From contig JXTB01000341.1 of assembly GCA_002914805.1 (NCBI GenBank), positions 123,562-187,561 of the forward strand: DNA of 64,000 nucleotides. The letters are read 5' to 3'. Positions within the stretch are counted from its first letter, which is position 1. Each line of letters opens with the position of its first letter. Below the pieces are notes generated by a model that saw only the letters and a program-made list of their open reading frames with translations, did no database searches and had not been told where the DNA came from. This document shows positions 25,010 to 38,229 of this stretch, one piece after another. Both the position numbers and the translations under genes were made by a program. This stretch comes from Parasponia andersonii (taxonomy: Eukaryota > Streptophyta > Magnoliopsida > Rosales > Cannabaceae).

Positions 25010-26065
25010 TGTTTTTGGTCTTATTTTTACCTTTTTAGGTGTAGGACCAATATCTTGGCAAGACATCCCCAAACTCGCAAGTATCTATAGGAAGACTTTT
25101 TACTTTTTCATAATTCATAACGTGTCTTTTTTTCTTTCTTGCAGGGCACCTTATTTAAAAGGTAATTAGTTATTAAAATAGATTCCCCCTACATAATCTG
25201 AGACAGCTCAAAACTTAATAGTAATGCATTCATCATCCCTTTCAAGGTATGATTTTTTCTTTTAGCAACACCATTTGACTTAGGCAAATAAGGTGGAATA
25301 ACCTCATGTATTATTCTGTGTTATGAACAGAATTCACCAAAAGGTGATTCATACTCTCTACCACAGTCAATTCTAATCATCTTAATCTTCTTATTAAGTT
25401 GATTTTCATCCTCATTCTCATAGAGAGTAAACTTCTCTATTGCTTTGTCCTTAGATTTTAGCAAATACACACAACAATATTTTGTGCTATCATCGACAAA
25501 AGCAATAAAACACTTATTGCCTCTCCTTATTTGTACAAATTTTATATCACAAATATCACTATAAATTAAATCAAGGGATTCAGTATTTCTTCCAATAGTT
25601 TGGAAAGATGACCTTGTCAATTTTGCCTTAACATAAATTTGACACTTATGTTTTGTATCAATTTGGAAAGCAGAAATATGATTTAAGTTAATTAATCTAT
25701 AGTATAGTATCATAATTAACATGTCCTAGTCTATTATGCTATAAAGTAGAAGACTCAATCAAATAAGTACAAAAACTAGCTTTATTGATATTGGGTTTTA
25801 CAGTCATTACATTAAGTTTAAACATACTCCTACATTCATATCCCTTTCCTACAAAAAGACCATTTTTGGTTAATACAAAATTATCTGACTCAAACATCAT
25901 GCGGAATCTTATGTCTGGTTGCTTATTCAGAAGTGAACCAGACACAAGATTCTTACCGATATCTGGTACATACATTACATTGTTCAAAGTTAGTTCCTTC
26001 CCAAAGGTCATCTTTAGCACCACTTTACCCAGACCTTGTATTTCAAACTTGGTTGAATTTGCTAG
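25010..26065 (-). pseudogene. Ty1/copia GAG-pre-integrase and integrase remnant
   Basis: The segment starts just after a join to a foreign LTR piece with TKFEIQGLGKVVLK, then LNNVMYVPDIGKNLVSG and KNGLFVGKGYE of the pre-integrase region. The integrase core follows with LIYSDICD, CFIAFVDDSTKY and GREYESPFGEFC. The two catalytic Asp (in YSDI and FVDD) and the Glu (in REYES) are still visible. Stops occur after EFCS and later. The protease active site that should precede TKFEIQG is gone, because the foreign LTR fragment begins there. Confidence 0.85.
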
Positions 26066-27340
26066 TGTTTATTGGAATAAATTTCCGGAAAATAGTTTCA
26101 TAAAATTATTTTCAAGAACACCATAGTTTTGTAAAATCAAGAAATGCAGCGGAATTGATCGTATAAAATTTTTTTTGTTTTACAAAATGTTTCAGATCGT
26201 GATTTAATATGAATTAACTCTTGATCTAGACAAGAACAATACCCGGATTCACTTTACAACCTTCTCGTCTTCCCGTCTATTCTCGAAAGTCATTTGATTG
26301 ATCCAGTGGGTGGTCACCTTCTTGATTGCCAATAAAGAGATCCGCAGATGAACAAGAAGACAATCTTCTCGAACCGATTTCTCCGGGATGGCCGAAACAC
26401 CAAGGACAGTGAATCCCTAGTGGTGGCCAATTTTTTTTGCTCTCTCTCTCTCTGTTTTCGTATGACACTCTCTTCTCAAGCGGTGTTTCACGTGTAACAC
26501 TTGTATCTAGTTGCTAGAGAATTTTTCTCTTAAATATAGAGAGATTAGCAAACCCTAATGGGCTTGTTGGGCACAACTGATCTTCAAATGACTATTGGGC
26601 TTTAATTTGAGCTAGACAGGGGACCAGATGGATCCATAAAGCCCAAGATCCAATGAAACATATACCCACTATCATAATTAACTCTTAATTATGATTGGAC
26701 TTTGTCCACTAATATTAGGGTATACCACTATAGGCCCAATATTGAACTCTTGGACTAAATGTCATTTATTTTCTGTGAAACTTATTAACAATTAATTAGC
26801 TTGATCCATTTAGCATATACTATACCTGTAGACATACCCCCAATGTAATGTCGTACTAGTATGGTGAAATTACCATATTACCCCTCTAGTACATATTTAT
26901 CTTTGAGTTGTCATTTTTCATCTAATGGATAATAGTTGACTATGGTGTTTGTATCTGCTTATACCAACACAGTCAAATTCACATAATGAATACCGAGGCA
27001 CTGGTTTATATTATCCAAGTACTTGAAAAAACTCAAAGTGACATCATATGCATGGTGTCCATCATAAAAAACGTTCTACACATTTCATATACCTTATCTT
27101 CTAAGATACCGGAGTTCGAACCATAAATCGGAACTAGTCCTTTAGTAACTCAAAAAGACAATACACATGAAAGTAAGTTCGCTAATCACTAGGATTAAGG
27201 TCTTCTACAATAGTACTAGATTAGTAAAATTAAAAATTTGAGTTACGGCACTTAACCTCAAATTCTAATTCACTAGGTTATATTCGATGCTGTTATAACT
27301 TTCTTATAACACACTAGTATTTCTATTTGAAGACTCACTA
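26066..27340 (-). repeat. Truncated foreign LTR (TGTTGGAA...CCAGCA family) replacing gag/protease
   Basis: The piece aligns with the 3' three quarters of the LTRs at 35914-37577 (opposite strand) and 49112-50763 (same strand). Its first ~350 bases are missing. Right junction: copia gag ...SLYSVYS meets the LTR at AGTGAGTCTTC, where the related LTR also reads GTGAGTCTTC. Left junction: TGTTTATTGG next to the pre-integrase sequence. No target duplication exists and gag/protease sequence is missing between the junctions, so this is a replacement or a later deletion rather than a clean insertion. Confidence 0.75.
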
Positions 27341-27725
27341 TATACACTATATAATGAATCAATCAAACTATTCATTACATAGTTCCGACATAGGTAGTCA
27401 GATTATTTCCAAGCATCCACCACTGTAAAGCCTTGAAATTCTTGGTCATCTTCTTTGACTTTTGGAGTCTCTTTAGTCAAGAATCTTGCAAGGTTCAATG
27501 TGTTCAGATAAAATATCATTTTTTTTGCTACCACATTTTGAAGTTCAACCCATTGATCTTCTTAGGCTTCTCTCCATAGTGCGCCACTGGTACCATTGGA
27601 GTAACGAGAGGGTTTAGCACTCAAGCCATAGAAGGGACATGCACTGGCACTGTAGATGCCAAAATAGGCTGCTGAGAACTAGTTGTGTTCTCGATATTGA
27701 CAATATCAGCATTATTATTCGCCAT
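27341..27725 (-). pseudogene. Ty1/copia gag N-terminus remnant
   Basis: An ATG at 27725-27723 opens MANNNADIVNIEN. It is followed by HYGEKPKKINGLNFKMW, LNTLNLARFLTKE, VDAW and SDYLCRNYVMNSLIDSLY, the conserved opening of copia capsid (UBN2-type). Stops interrupt it (for example after PSMA and in place of a Gln after KMW), and it ends abruptly at the foreign LTR piece. Confidence 0.8.
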
Positions 27726-27944
27726 CTCTAAAATTAATCAATCAAAGATTATTAATTTTAGACTTCAGTACAAATTAGTTCTCAGGAAAGACCGAAGGGT
27801 TCACAAACAGGTTCTACTTAATCACATATGCTTCCTCTTCAAACCCAAGCTCTTTAGACAAAACACAAATTTTCCTCCACAAAAATCCCACACCAAGAAT
27901 GATAGTAATAACTCAAACAACTAGAAATATATATATTACAAATA

Positions 27945-28180
27945 ATAGCATAAACAATTTAAAAAAGATAAATTCTAACATGCAACCTAATAAAAACTTT
28001 TATATAAGAGCATAAAGAATTTAATAAATAAGTTCTAACATGCAACCTAGTATAAAGAATTTAATGAAATAAATTCTATAAGAGCATAAAGAATTTAATA
28101 AATAAATTCTAATATGCAACCTAGTATAAAGAATTTAATAAAATAAATTCTAACATGCAACCTAATTAAAACCTATATAA
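27945..28180. repeat. Short tandem repeats in the copia leader
   Basis: Units containing TAAAGAATTTAATAAATAAA and TTCTAACATGCAACCTA recur four times with indels between the 5' LTR and gag. They are typical leader repeats; no coding capacity. Confidence 0.7.
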
Positions 28181-28204
28181 AGCAAGATTCAGTTTCAAGA
28201 TTGT

Positions 28205-29410
28205 AAGAAATAATAATAACATGCAAGCATGTACAATATATAAGGTTACAACTGTTTATAACAAAATATTTCAGAAATAATGTTACCAAAATTATTATAC
28301 TCCAATCTTGTGTAGAATTTCAGCAGCACTTCAGAATAAGTATTCCTGCAAAACAAAAGATTGTTAACAGTCAAGGCATGTGTACTATATAGAGTCCTTA
28401 AAACTGATTCACTCTCTCCGGTAGAATGTTTGAGGAATTGCAAGCGTCAATTTCTCAAGAAACAACGACAAGAGCAACAAAAAGCACCAGTACCTCTACT
28501 CTTCGAGCTAGATCACTATGAACTCCAAAATACTAAGAATTCTAGCTATGAAATTTCTTAGATATTTGAATAACTATAACTAGAAACTAAAAACTCTAGG
28601 CAGTGAAAAAGAAGAACTAGAGAGAAAATGAGGCTCTCGGTTTTTGGATGAATGAATTGATGAGGAGGAGGTCTCCTTTTATAGTCTCTAAGGGAGGACT
28701 TGTTAGCAAAATCAAAAAGATTTTCTATTAAACTCAAAATATTTTTTAGCCTTTAGCATGGCTGTTACAAACATTTTTTTAGCCATCAACATAGTTGTTA
28801 CACATGCTAGCCTTATCCAAAAAGTAAAAAAAAAAAAAGTTAACAAAACGGTCAAAAAAGAAAGAAAAATTATATTGGGCCACAACAAAAAGTTGGACTT
28901 ATTATGATCCAAGTTTTTACTTAGCATTCGTGTCCACAGGTACAAGCGTACATGAGCCCATGCAAATTCAGGCCCAAACCTGAAGATTTGCAACCCGCTA
29001 TGTACGCACCTGAGAAAGTATTTATAGTAGTTATTCTTACCACCATCACAAAACATAAGTCTTTATATACCACTTGCATCATGATTTCCCACTACTGTGA
29101 AACTTTGATATTTTCTTTTCATTTTTTCATTTCAATGGTGCACTTTTGAACAATAATTTCTCACTCATCCACGCACCATTTTGAGCATGTGAATATACGA
29201 AATCGATGTTCTCGCTGAAGAGGACAAGAATTTATCAAAACTTATCATAAAATAGACGTGGATTCCATTCAATTTCTAGCTTCAATATGATTCATAAAAA
29301 TAATTTCTAATACACACAATTTTACTTTATAATAATATACATGGCCTCCGAAGCTCAAGACAAGCCTAATATTTATCAATATATATCAACTCATTTTTCC
29401 TTACCCTGTT
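28205..29410 (-). repeat. 5' LTR of the copia element
   Basis: This is the uninterrupted partner of 19190-22733. The left border TGTAAGAAATAATAATAAC is clear. The right border is uncertain within about 20 bases (29393-29411), because both LTRs keep partial similarity through TTTTTCCTTACCCT. Confidence 0.75.
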
Positions 29411-30183
29411 ACGAAGGTAGTTATAAAAGTGAGAAAGGGCTGCTGATCAAATTTAATGACATCCAAACGTGAGAATCTTTTTGGAAAAAACAAAAATAAA
29501 ACCGAAAAATGGCAACGTACATTGTACACTGCTCAAGTTGGAGACTAAGGAAAATTATCAATCTTAATTTATAGTTGTTTTGAACTGCCGTTCAGTATTA
29601 TTATTCAATTTATACACATCTACATATTTAGAAATTGGACACGTGCCCCTTTTTATTAAGTAGTGGCCAAACTTTCCATTTAGAATATAGAGAAGAATAA
29701 GAATATATATATATATATATACATATATATTTTATTAAAAGAAAAGGAAATTACTACAATTCGTATTTTGACATTAAGAAAACAGATGTATAAGGAGCTA
29801 ATTAAGCTTAAGAGACAAATTTTAGCTCTTTTCCTTCTTTTTAAGAAAACCTAGTTTATAATGGTAAGTTATAAGGTGCCAAGCATTACAGAAATGGTCA
29901 GTTTTTTAGTTTTTCACTAAAAGATAAATTCAATATACTGAGTCCCACTTAAATATAATTTCATCTTTCAGTTAAAAATTGACACTTTTCACTCTTACGG
30001 TGCTTGGCATCTTAAGGTCTTTTATAGTATTACTCTATAATGCCAACCTAACTCGCAAAGAAAGCTTAAAAATTGACACTTTTCACTCTTGCTTGGCATC
30101 TTAAGGTCCTTTATAGTATTACTCTATAATGCCAACCTAACTCGCAAAGAAAGCTTAAGGAGATGTTGAATGATAAAGAAGTA
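29411..30183. other. Intergenic with (TA)n and a 94-bp tandem duplication
   Basis: No gene is seen. A (TA)n run lies at about 29705-29729. At 29972-30155 a unit starting TTAAAAATTGACACTTTTC occurs twice (29972 and 30066), the second lacking about four bases. Confidence 0.7.
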
Positions 30184-30934
30184 GAATAGACTAGGGATGT
30201 TCACAGTCCGATTTGGGCGATTTGAACCCCTCATATGCTGACCAAACTGCATGTATAATTTTGCTAGACCACTAGACCGTACGGTCATTCATGATTGGTC
30301 AAAACTGCCCAAACCGCACCTACACTTTGCAGTGCGGTTTCCATAGTTTGGATTTTGGGACCTTTATAATGACGAATTTAGATTTTGACAGATTGGGCCT
30401 TTACTATTTAAACTTTATTTTTTAAAAAAATACGTTTTAAAACAAAGAAAAAAGAAATATATCACATCTTTTACAATCAAACTGAAAGTCAAAAAATCAA
30501 ACCAAAAATAATATAAACCATCATCCAAAATATTAATTATAAAAAATTACAACCCAATCGAAATCGAACATCTAGAATATCTTAAAATAAATAAAAAATA
30601 ACTTACAAAATATAAACCATAAGTCAAAGATAACTTAATAGTAGTACAAGTTACAACACCAACAAAGACTTTAAAGTTCAAACTTCAAAACATTTCAATG
30701 CTGCAACAAAATAAAAAAGTATTAGACATATATAAATATTACACTTCAATACCCATTGCACATAATTATATATACAAGGAAAAAAAGAATACGACTGGGT
30801 ATTAACATCAATCCTAATTAAGGTTGACTACTTCAGATGTCAAAGTTGATGTCTCTACAAAGAAAAAATATTTAGTTAGACAAATATAATGTTACAATGC
30901 ATACTTAATAAGTAATACAAAACAACAAATATGC

Positions 30935-33016
30935 TTAATGTGTAAAGAAATTATCACCTGACTCGACACTTTCATACGTTGCAATCTCTTCCAAAATTAG
31001 AGTCAGGTCCAATGGTAAGGATTTGGATCTCAACCAATTTTGGCAACAAATCAAAACTTCAGCCATCGTTGAGCTCAACGAGCTTCGAAAACAATCAAGC
31101 ACCCTACCTCTAGTGCTAAAAGCAGACTCTGAAGCAACTGTTGAAACTTGGATGGCGAGAACATCTCGAGCAATTGCACCAAGAACGGGAAACTTTGATG
31201 AGGTCACTTTCCACCATTCTAAGATGTCAAAATTTGAATTCTTTCTATCCTCAACACATTCAGCAAGATATCTATCAAACTCATTTTTCAAGTCTAATGA
31301 CTCATCTTCAACACATTCTTTATCAAACTCAGATTCCAAGTCAAAAGAATATTTATCATCAGAATCTATCACACTTATTTTCTCTTGAGAAGATGACCCA
31401 ACAGCTTGACTATTATCACTTTGTTGCGCTTTGAATTCATTTATTGCGTAGTGATTCACTAACTTTGTTATGCAACTCTTGATAGCAGTCATGATAATTT
31501 TAACTTCTTCCTCACTATAGAGCTTTTTCAAATAAAAATGTACATATTTCTATTTGTGCCTAGGATCAAGGACCACTGCGACATAAAGAAGAATATTTTG
31601 TCTTTCAATATTACCGCAATACTTATCAAATTTTACTTTCATCCTAGTAGCCATATTCGTCAAGATTGAATCCTTACTCGAACATCAATTGATTAGTTTC
31701 CCATGCACTATTGAAATCTCATGAAAATAAGTATTGGAAGTAACATACAAGGAAGCACTAAACTTTAAAGCAGCTTCATAAAAAGTCTTCAAAAACTTGC
31801 AAAATTTGCTACAATTCTCCCAATCTTTACTCATTGGCAGCCCCAAAGGTTATTTTCCTCCTCACAAAAATATTGCAAATAAAAACTATCTTCCTCGTCC
31901 AACAACTTAAAAGCATCAACAAATCTCAATGCACGCTCCAACATTAAATAAGTGGAGTTCCACCTAGTTCGCACATCTAAGCAAACAAGAGCATTTTCAT
32001 CTTTACATGTATTTTTCACACAATCTTTGAATCTAGCCAACCTTGAAGGTAAAGCTCTAACATACCTAACGGTGTTACGGATAGCTGTAATAGAATTGTC
32101 CAACTCATTCAAACCATCTTGCACTATCAAGTTTAGAATATGAGTTGAACATCTCGCATGTAAATACTCTCCATCACAAATGGCACTCTTCCAAATTTGC
32201 AATCTCTTCCTTATGTGACTAATAGCTCCATTATTAGAAGCTGCATTATCAATTGTGATTGTAAATACCTTCTCAATACCCTATTATTTTAAGCACGCCT
32301 CAATTGATTTGCCTATTGTCTCTCCTTTATGATTAGGAATTTGACAAAAATTCAAAATCTTCTTTTGCATCTTCCATTCCGAATCTATAAAATGAGCTAT
32401 CAACACCATATAATTGACATTTTGAATAGAAGTCTATGTGTCAGTGGTAAGGAAAAGTCTTTGTGAATTCTTTACAAAGTAAGACTTCAACTTTTTCTTC
32501 TCATCATTGTAAAGATTAATGATATCCCTAGTAATTGTAATTCGTAATGGAGGATCAAACTTTGAACATGCAATACTACAAAACATTCTAAAGCCCTCTT
32601 GCTCCACAAACCTAAAAGGCAACTCATCAATGACAATCATCTTTGCACATGCAACCCTACAAGATGCTTGACTAGATCCTATAGCTACAAGATTGCTACC
32701 ACCAACACTTTCATCACTTTTTTTTAATAAACAATATTTTTTGCTTTTTATCTTCCAATCTAAGGGGATATTTCTTATACTAATTATCCAAATGGTTCTA
32801 AAGAGTGTTAGTTCCATTTCTCCTACTATCACTGGCATAAACTTTATCACAATAATTGCACACAGCCCTAGGGTCAGTAGGGTCATACTCATTTTTGGTA
32901 AAATTATCCCAAACTTCTAACACATGCCTAATTTTCTTTTTTCCTTGTTTGGTCTTAGGAAGCAATGGAGGCTTACTCTTACAACCAGTAGTTAAATTGA
33001 GGGTGGGATTTTTCAC
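30935..33016 (-). pseudogene. hAT transposase (BED zinc finger, RICESLEEPER-type), decayed
   Basis: Order on the minus strand: BED finger at 33016-32800 (AVCNYCDKVYASDS, then NGTNTL). A region at 32650-32430 reads CAKMIVIDELPFRFVE and NSQRLFLTTDT. Next is SEWKMQKKILNF with TIDNAASNNGAISHI near 32240, then HARCSTHILNLIVQDGL and VRTRWNSTYLMLERAL. The C-terminal dimerisation region is at 31150-30935 (FPVLGAIARDVLAIQ, VASESAFSTRGRVLD). The catalytic Asp in TTDT remains, but the Trp expected right after is a TAG stop. Further frameshifts separate the pieces, so the protein is not made whole. The last fragment (31531-30935) is an intact 198-codon frame but is only the C-terminus. Confidence 0.9.
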
Positions 33017-33991
33017 AGAAGGTGTGATAGTTCTACTATCTTCCGTCTAACAAACATAAAATTTAAACATGATCGCATACTATAAACAAAATAAAAAACA
33101 ATTGTTAATAATTACAATAGCATAAAATTGGTTCATTTAGTTTGTTCATTCTCCTTAGAAATATATTAATTAGTCCATTCAATCTCATTTAACAGTTAAC
33201 ATAAACAGAAATCAATTTTATCTATCAAACACAGATTATATACACTCCAAGATAAAATCAAAAACAAAATAAAGTAATCAAGAATACAAAAAAAGAACAA
33301 ATTTTATCAATCAAACCAGGGGGAGCAGGAATCTAAGATTGTAATTCAAATTTAAACCTGAGATTGAGATTGAAGAGTCGATGGCCTTACAATGTGTTGG
33401 CAGCGTTGTTCTATGATAGTATGATCTATTATCATAAACACAAACCAACAATTAATTAGTGTTAAATTCCTAAATATTAAATACAACAAAAATTGTACAC
33501 ATACAAGCAAAAAAGATTTATATCAACGAAAAGATTAATACTCACAAAATTAGTCAATTTTCCTCTATTCTCAAAGCAACAAATAAATCCCTCTGTTCCG
33601 TATGTTGATGATCCGATCTAGGTGAGTAAATAGGGGAGAACGACTGTCTGAGTCTCCGGGAGAGCTCTTCGCGAGAAAGAAGACAATCGAGAGAATACGG
33701 CTGACAGACAGGACCTTGACGATGAAAGAGTGAGCAAGTGAGAAACTGAGCTCAGTGAGCTGGGTCGGTCTGGGTTTCGCCAAGAGAGACAGCGAGACAA
33801 AGTGCCTGAGTGCGACTGAGCAAGAGAGGCTGAGCTGGTGATCGAACGAGACGGTGGGTGAGCGAGCGAGACAACGGATGAGTGAGCTAGCGAGTGAGTG
33901 AGAAACTGAGCTCAGTGAGCTGGGTCTAGGTCTTGCCGAGAGAGACGAGGAGAATGGGCAAGATACAAAGTGCAGAGGTGAAGTGTAGAAG

Positions 33992-34033
33992 TGGTGGGTG
34001 TCGAATCCAACAAAATAAATCCCTCTGCTCTAA

Positions 34034-34077
<44 letters not shown>

Positions 34078-35282
34078 TTGCATTCATAAGATTTATTTTG
34101 TTAAAGATTAAGATAAATAAAAGAAAAAAGGATTTTAAAAATTAGAATTAAATAATCTAAAGATAACGCAGTAAAAGAAATACAAATAAAGGAAAAATCA
34201 ATATAATACGAACATTTGGCTAAAGGTACAAATTCAGTTTTAGATCAGTGAAATGATCATTGATACAAAGATAATTTCTTTAATTCTTTAATAAACTGTT
34301 TATAGTTATTAACAAACTCTGACAACTTATCTTTCCTTAATATCTTGATAACTAAAACAAGCTCTTTGATTATTTCTCTTACTAGTAGACAATCTTAAAC
34401 AAGCTCTTAGGATTTAATTTACCAATAGCATTAACAACTAAAGAGACTACCAATTCTAGCCAACAAACTCAGAGGTTCGGTTCAATTAGACTAGATTATA
34501 TATTTTCATGACATAAATTGAAAATCTCTTTTATAATCAAGTATGTCAGTTTACCACTTGCATTAGAACATTCAAACAATTACGGATTTGAAATTCTAAA
34601 TGGCAATATATTATTTTGATAAATTGAACAATAGCCTTTTGCATCAATCAATCAAACAATAATTTCAAGGAACATAGAAAATATATAAATATTGAAGAAT
34701 AAAAGAACAAGGAGAATTAATTAGATCTCACAATTCTTGAAAAACCAAAACTTCATTTATCCCTTGGCTAGAAGAAATATTTAGCAATTCATAGCAGAAA
34801 GAAAAACGTCTAAAAGATAAGAGGGGCTGAGAAAGATGATCCCCCCTCTCTAAAAGATCTCACCTCTTTATATCCTCTAAACAATCTACTAAAAACAAAT
34901 CTCACTTTAATAGGGAGTATTAACAACCGGGAAACTTTCCTAAAGATAAGCAAACAAATCTTTCCAGCTGTCATTCACATCTTTGTTTCTAAATAAATCA
35001 AAATCGCATCAACCGATAAGGCGTGCCCACGCTTTATCTGCGAACTTCTTCTTTGAACGTACTGGGTAGATGGAACATGCCCACGCCTTAAGTAAAAACC
35101 TCTTCTGGTCAGTGTAATTTCTTGGACTCTGGATTTTTCCACACAAATCATGCTATATTGATTCAAATCTTCAATCTACTCCATAGAATCTGAAACATAA
35201 TCAAAATCCAATATTTAAGTATTTTTAATCATTAAAATATAAAGGAATATCACAAATTATATGGTTATTATGCACTCTATCA
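33992..35282 (-). mobile_element. Solo LTR (1,291 bp) nested in the hAT element
   Basis: It is flanked by a perfect 5-bp duplication AGAAG (33987-33991 and 35283-35287). Read on the minus strand it begins TGATAGAGTGCATAATAACC and ends GACACCCACCA. A GAGGATATAAAGAGG promoter-like segment lies near 34870. No internal coding region is present. A (TA)n run at 34039-34072 lies near its 3' end. Confidence 0.85.
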
Positions 35283-35913
35283 AGAAGTGAGCAAGCGACT
35301 GAAAAGGGCCAGTGAGCGAGATGACAACTGATTTAGGAGACGACGAGCTTGCCTTCTTGGTTGTGTATCAAGTTGAGCCTGAGGCAAGGATAGTGACTTG
35401 GCGAGTGGTGAGCGAGAGCCGAGAAGGGAGAAGGACGAGGTTGAGGCGTTGAGGGTTACAGGTTGCGGCTGCGTGACTAAGAGTGGGATGGAAGAGTTGT
35501 ACGAGAGAGTGTATTTTGTGTTTTGTTAACTGTTAAGTGATTAACCTAGATAAATTGGGTTGAGTGTTTAGTTGGGCTTAGGAATAGAATGGGCTACTGA
35601 GTTTGGCTATTGGCAGATCAAATCAATGAGATAAAAATAATTGCAAAAATATACATTTACAAATATTTCGGCTAGTTCAGTTTGAAACCGACTACAATCA
35701 TCATAAACCGCACCGCACCAATCAGTTTGGTATTTTTGTAAACCATAACCAGCCGTATATAAAAAAAAACTATCAGTTTCAATGCGGTACGGTGTGGTGT
35801 GGTCGGTTTTCGCAGTGCACGGTTTTCTTGAACACCCCTAGAATAGACTGACCAAGTTGCAAGCACAAAAATGGCAATATTTTCAAAACACATAAGAAAA
35901 AGAGAGCATAAAT

Positions 35914-37577
35914 TGTTGGAAATATGCTCTAGAAAGTAGTTTCTTTGTTTGTCATTTTAAACAACGTTTATTGGATTTAAGTATTATATATTTGTTATTA
36001 ATAAATTCCATATTATGTCCCAATTATATACATGTAATGTTTATGTTTCCAATTATATAAACGTCTAAAAGTTTCCATGACTAATAATGAGTAATAAATA
36101 ATTGTTCGTGTGAAGTGTTCACATGTGGGAGACTAAATTCTTTATTTCATTATGTCTAAATTAAAAGTTCACATTCTGCAAATAAATATGAAATACTTTA
36201 TTTTGCCATAGAATGTAATGTTGCCTATTTCAACGGGATTAATGAAGTCTCCAATCATCGAAGTATCTGACTTCGAATAGAAACACTAGTACGTTATAAG
36301 AAAGTCATAAGTGCATTGAACTGGACCAAGTGAAAATAGAATTTGAGGTTAAGTATCGTAACTCAATATTCTATCTTTCACTAATCTAGCACTATTGCAA
36401 GATTACCTTAATCCCAGTGATTGTCAGACTTGCTTTCATAAGTTTTATCTTTTTGACTTACTAAAGGACTAGTTCCGATTTTATGGTTCGAACTCCGGTA
36501 TCTTGGAAGATAAGATTTGTGAATTGACGAGAATATCTTTCATAATTTGGACACTATGCATATAATGTCACTTTAAATTTTTTCAAGGACTTGGATAATA
36601 AAAAACCAGACACCAGATATTCACTTTATGAAATTGACTATGTTTGTATGGGCAGTTACAAACACCATAGTCAATTATTATCCATTAGATGAAAAATGGC
36701 AACTCAAAGGTAAATATGTACTAGAGGAGTAATACGGTAATTTCACCTCACTAGTACGGCATTGCATCGGGGATATATCTGTAGGTATAGTAGATGCTAA
36801 ATGGATCAAATTAATTAAAGTATTAATTAGTTTCACAGAAAATATATGATATTTAGTCTAAAAATGCAATATTGGGCCTATAGTAGATTGCTCTAATATT
36901 AATGGACATGGCCCAGTCATAATTAAGAGTTAATTATGATTATGGGTAGTTGGGCCCATTAGAGCTTAGACTATTTGGATCCATAAGGTCCTCTATCTAG
37001 CTCACACATGGCCCAATAACTAATTGAATGGTCATTTGAGCCCAATAAGCCCATTAGGGTTTACATCTCTTTAAATACTTAAGAGAAAAGTTCTCCTAAG
37101 TCACTCTAAGTATTCTACATGCCACTCATGCACAGTAACTGTGCATTTTCGTGTGACAGAGAAAAAGAGAGAGTGGAAGAGGCAAGCCACCGTGGGAGAA
37201 GTCTCGTATTCGTTTATGGCCGCGAAGGAAGAGATATCCATGGTCATAGACGTGCACTCAAGGAGAAGGAAAATCGTCTTCCGGATCGTTCGCTCATCTC
37301 TCGTTGAGAATCAAAAAGGTGCTCACACACCGGATCATTGAACGGGCTCTAAAGAATAGATGTGAAGCTCAATGATTGTGAAGTGCTTCCAGGTTTTATC
37401 TAAACCAAGATCCATGAATTGATTTATGTAGATCAACAATCCTACGTTTTTGTTTTGTAAAATTTCAAGAAAATTTTAAAATACCTATTTCGTTGCGTTC
37501 TTGATTTGTTTATAAAACTGTGAACATCGTTTTCGATAAAATCATTTTTCGAAATTTATTTTTCGGAATTTCCAGCA
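35914..37577 (+). mobile_element. Solo LTR (1,664 bp) of the TGTTGGAA...CCAGCA family
   Basis: The ends are TGTTGGAAATATG and GGAATTTCCAGCA. The flanking five bases TAAAT and GAAAT match at four of five positions. It is colinear with the LTR at 49112-50763 (opposite strand) and with the fragment at 26066-27340. It carries TTTAAATACTTAAGAG promoter-like sequence near 37069. It ends 1.5 kb before the first surviving exon of the second HST-like gene. Confidence 0.8.
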
Positions 37578-38184
37578 GAAATAACTAATATTGGGGGAAG
37601 CGGAATTAATATATAAAAATTAAAATTAGTATATTGGTAAGTCATAGAAGCATTTAGAAGAAACTATATATATTTTTTTTAAAATGCAAAAAGAAAATGC
37701 CTATTGACCAATAATAAGTAAAGAAAGTTTATACAAGGAAATCTTATTTTTAAGTTATAAATATAACATAATACGTTCTTTTATAAAAATATATTGGATA
37801 CTACCAATTTAGTCTTTCAGTTCGTTTGAGGGACTTAGTTCTTCATTGCTATTGAGCCATTAGATCTTTCATGAAGTAAAATCTTTTTAATCCAAATGCT
37901 CTAGTTTGGGAGTAATAGATGAGGGGTTAATTTAAATGACAAATCTTGTAACCTGCTATTTACCTATACTACTTCTTGAATATTTATAATACAAAATAAG
38001 GGGTTGTCATTTTCATTATCTTTCTTCCATAACACCTCAGCTTCCCGAGGATACTAATAGAAGAACAAGTCGTTCTATTTTTTTAATAAAAAATTTTTAT
38101 TTGTTATTAATTTTTAGTTTATGGGGACAAACCAAATACGAAAATGATCGTAAATAATGTGTAAGAACTTTGGTCTAGATTTGA

Positions 38185-38229
<45 letters not shown>

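Larger units (their letters stand above)
19190..29410 (-). mobile_element. Degenerate Ty1/copia element with two LTRs, nested insertions
   Basis: The element reads right to left: 5' LTR about 29410-28205, leader with short repeats, gag start at 27725, pol remnants 26065-23220, 3' LTR about 22733-19190. The two LTRs match by eye along their length (TGTAAGAAATAATAATAAC at both left ends, CAATTTC...CTTCAA and AATACACACAATT near the right ends) but have diverged substantially, so the insertion is old. Domain order GAG-pre-integrase, integrase, RT, RNase H is the Ty1/copia order. The element is interrupted twice: a solo LTR in the 3' LTR, and a foreign LTR fragment replacing the body of gag and the start of protease. 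No target duplication could be matched, probably because of the border duplication at the left. Confidence 0.8.
30192..35840 (-). mobile_element. Complete hAT element with target duplications
   Basis: A perfect 8-bp direct repeat GAATAGAC (30184-30191 and 35841-35848) flanks terminal inverted repeats TAGGGATGTTCA (left) and TAGGGGTGTTCA (right, reverse complement). Eight-base target duplications and this TIR style define hAT. The transposase reads on the minus strand. The right part holds a purine-rich GAGCGAG/GAGTGAG leader and a solo LTR insertion at 33992-35282. Without that insertion the element would be about 4.35 kb. Confidence 0.95.
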
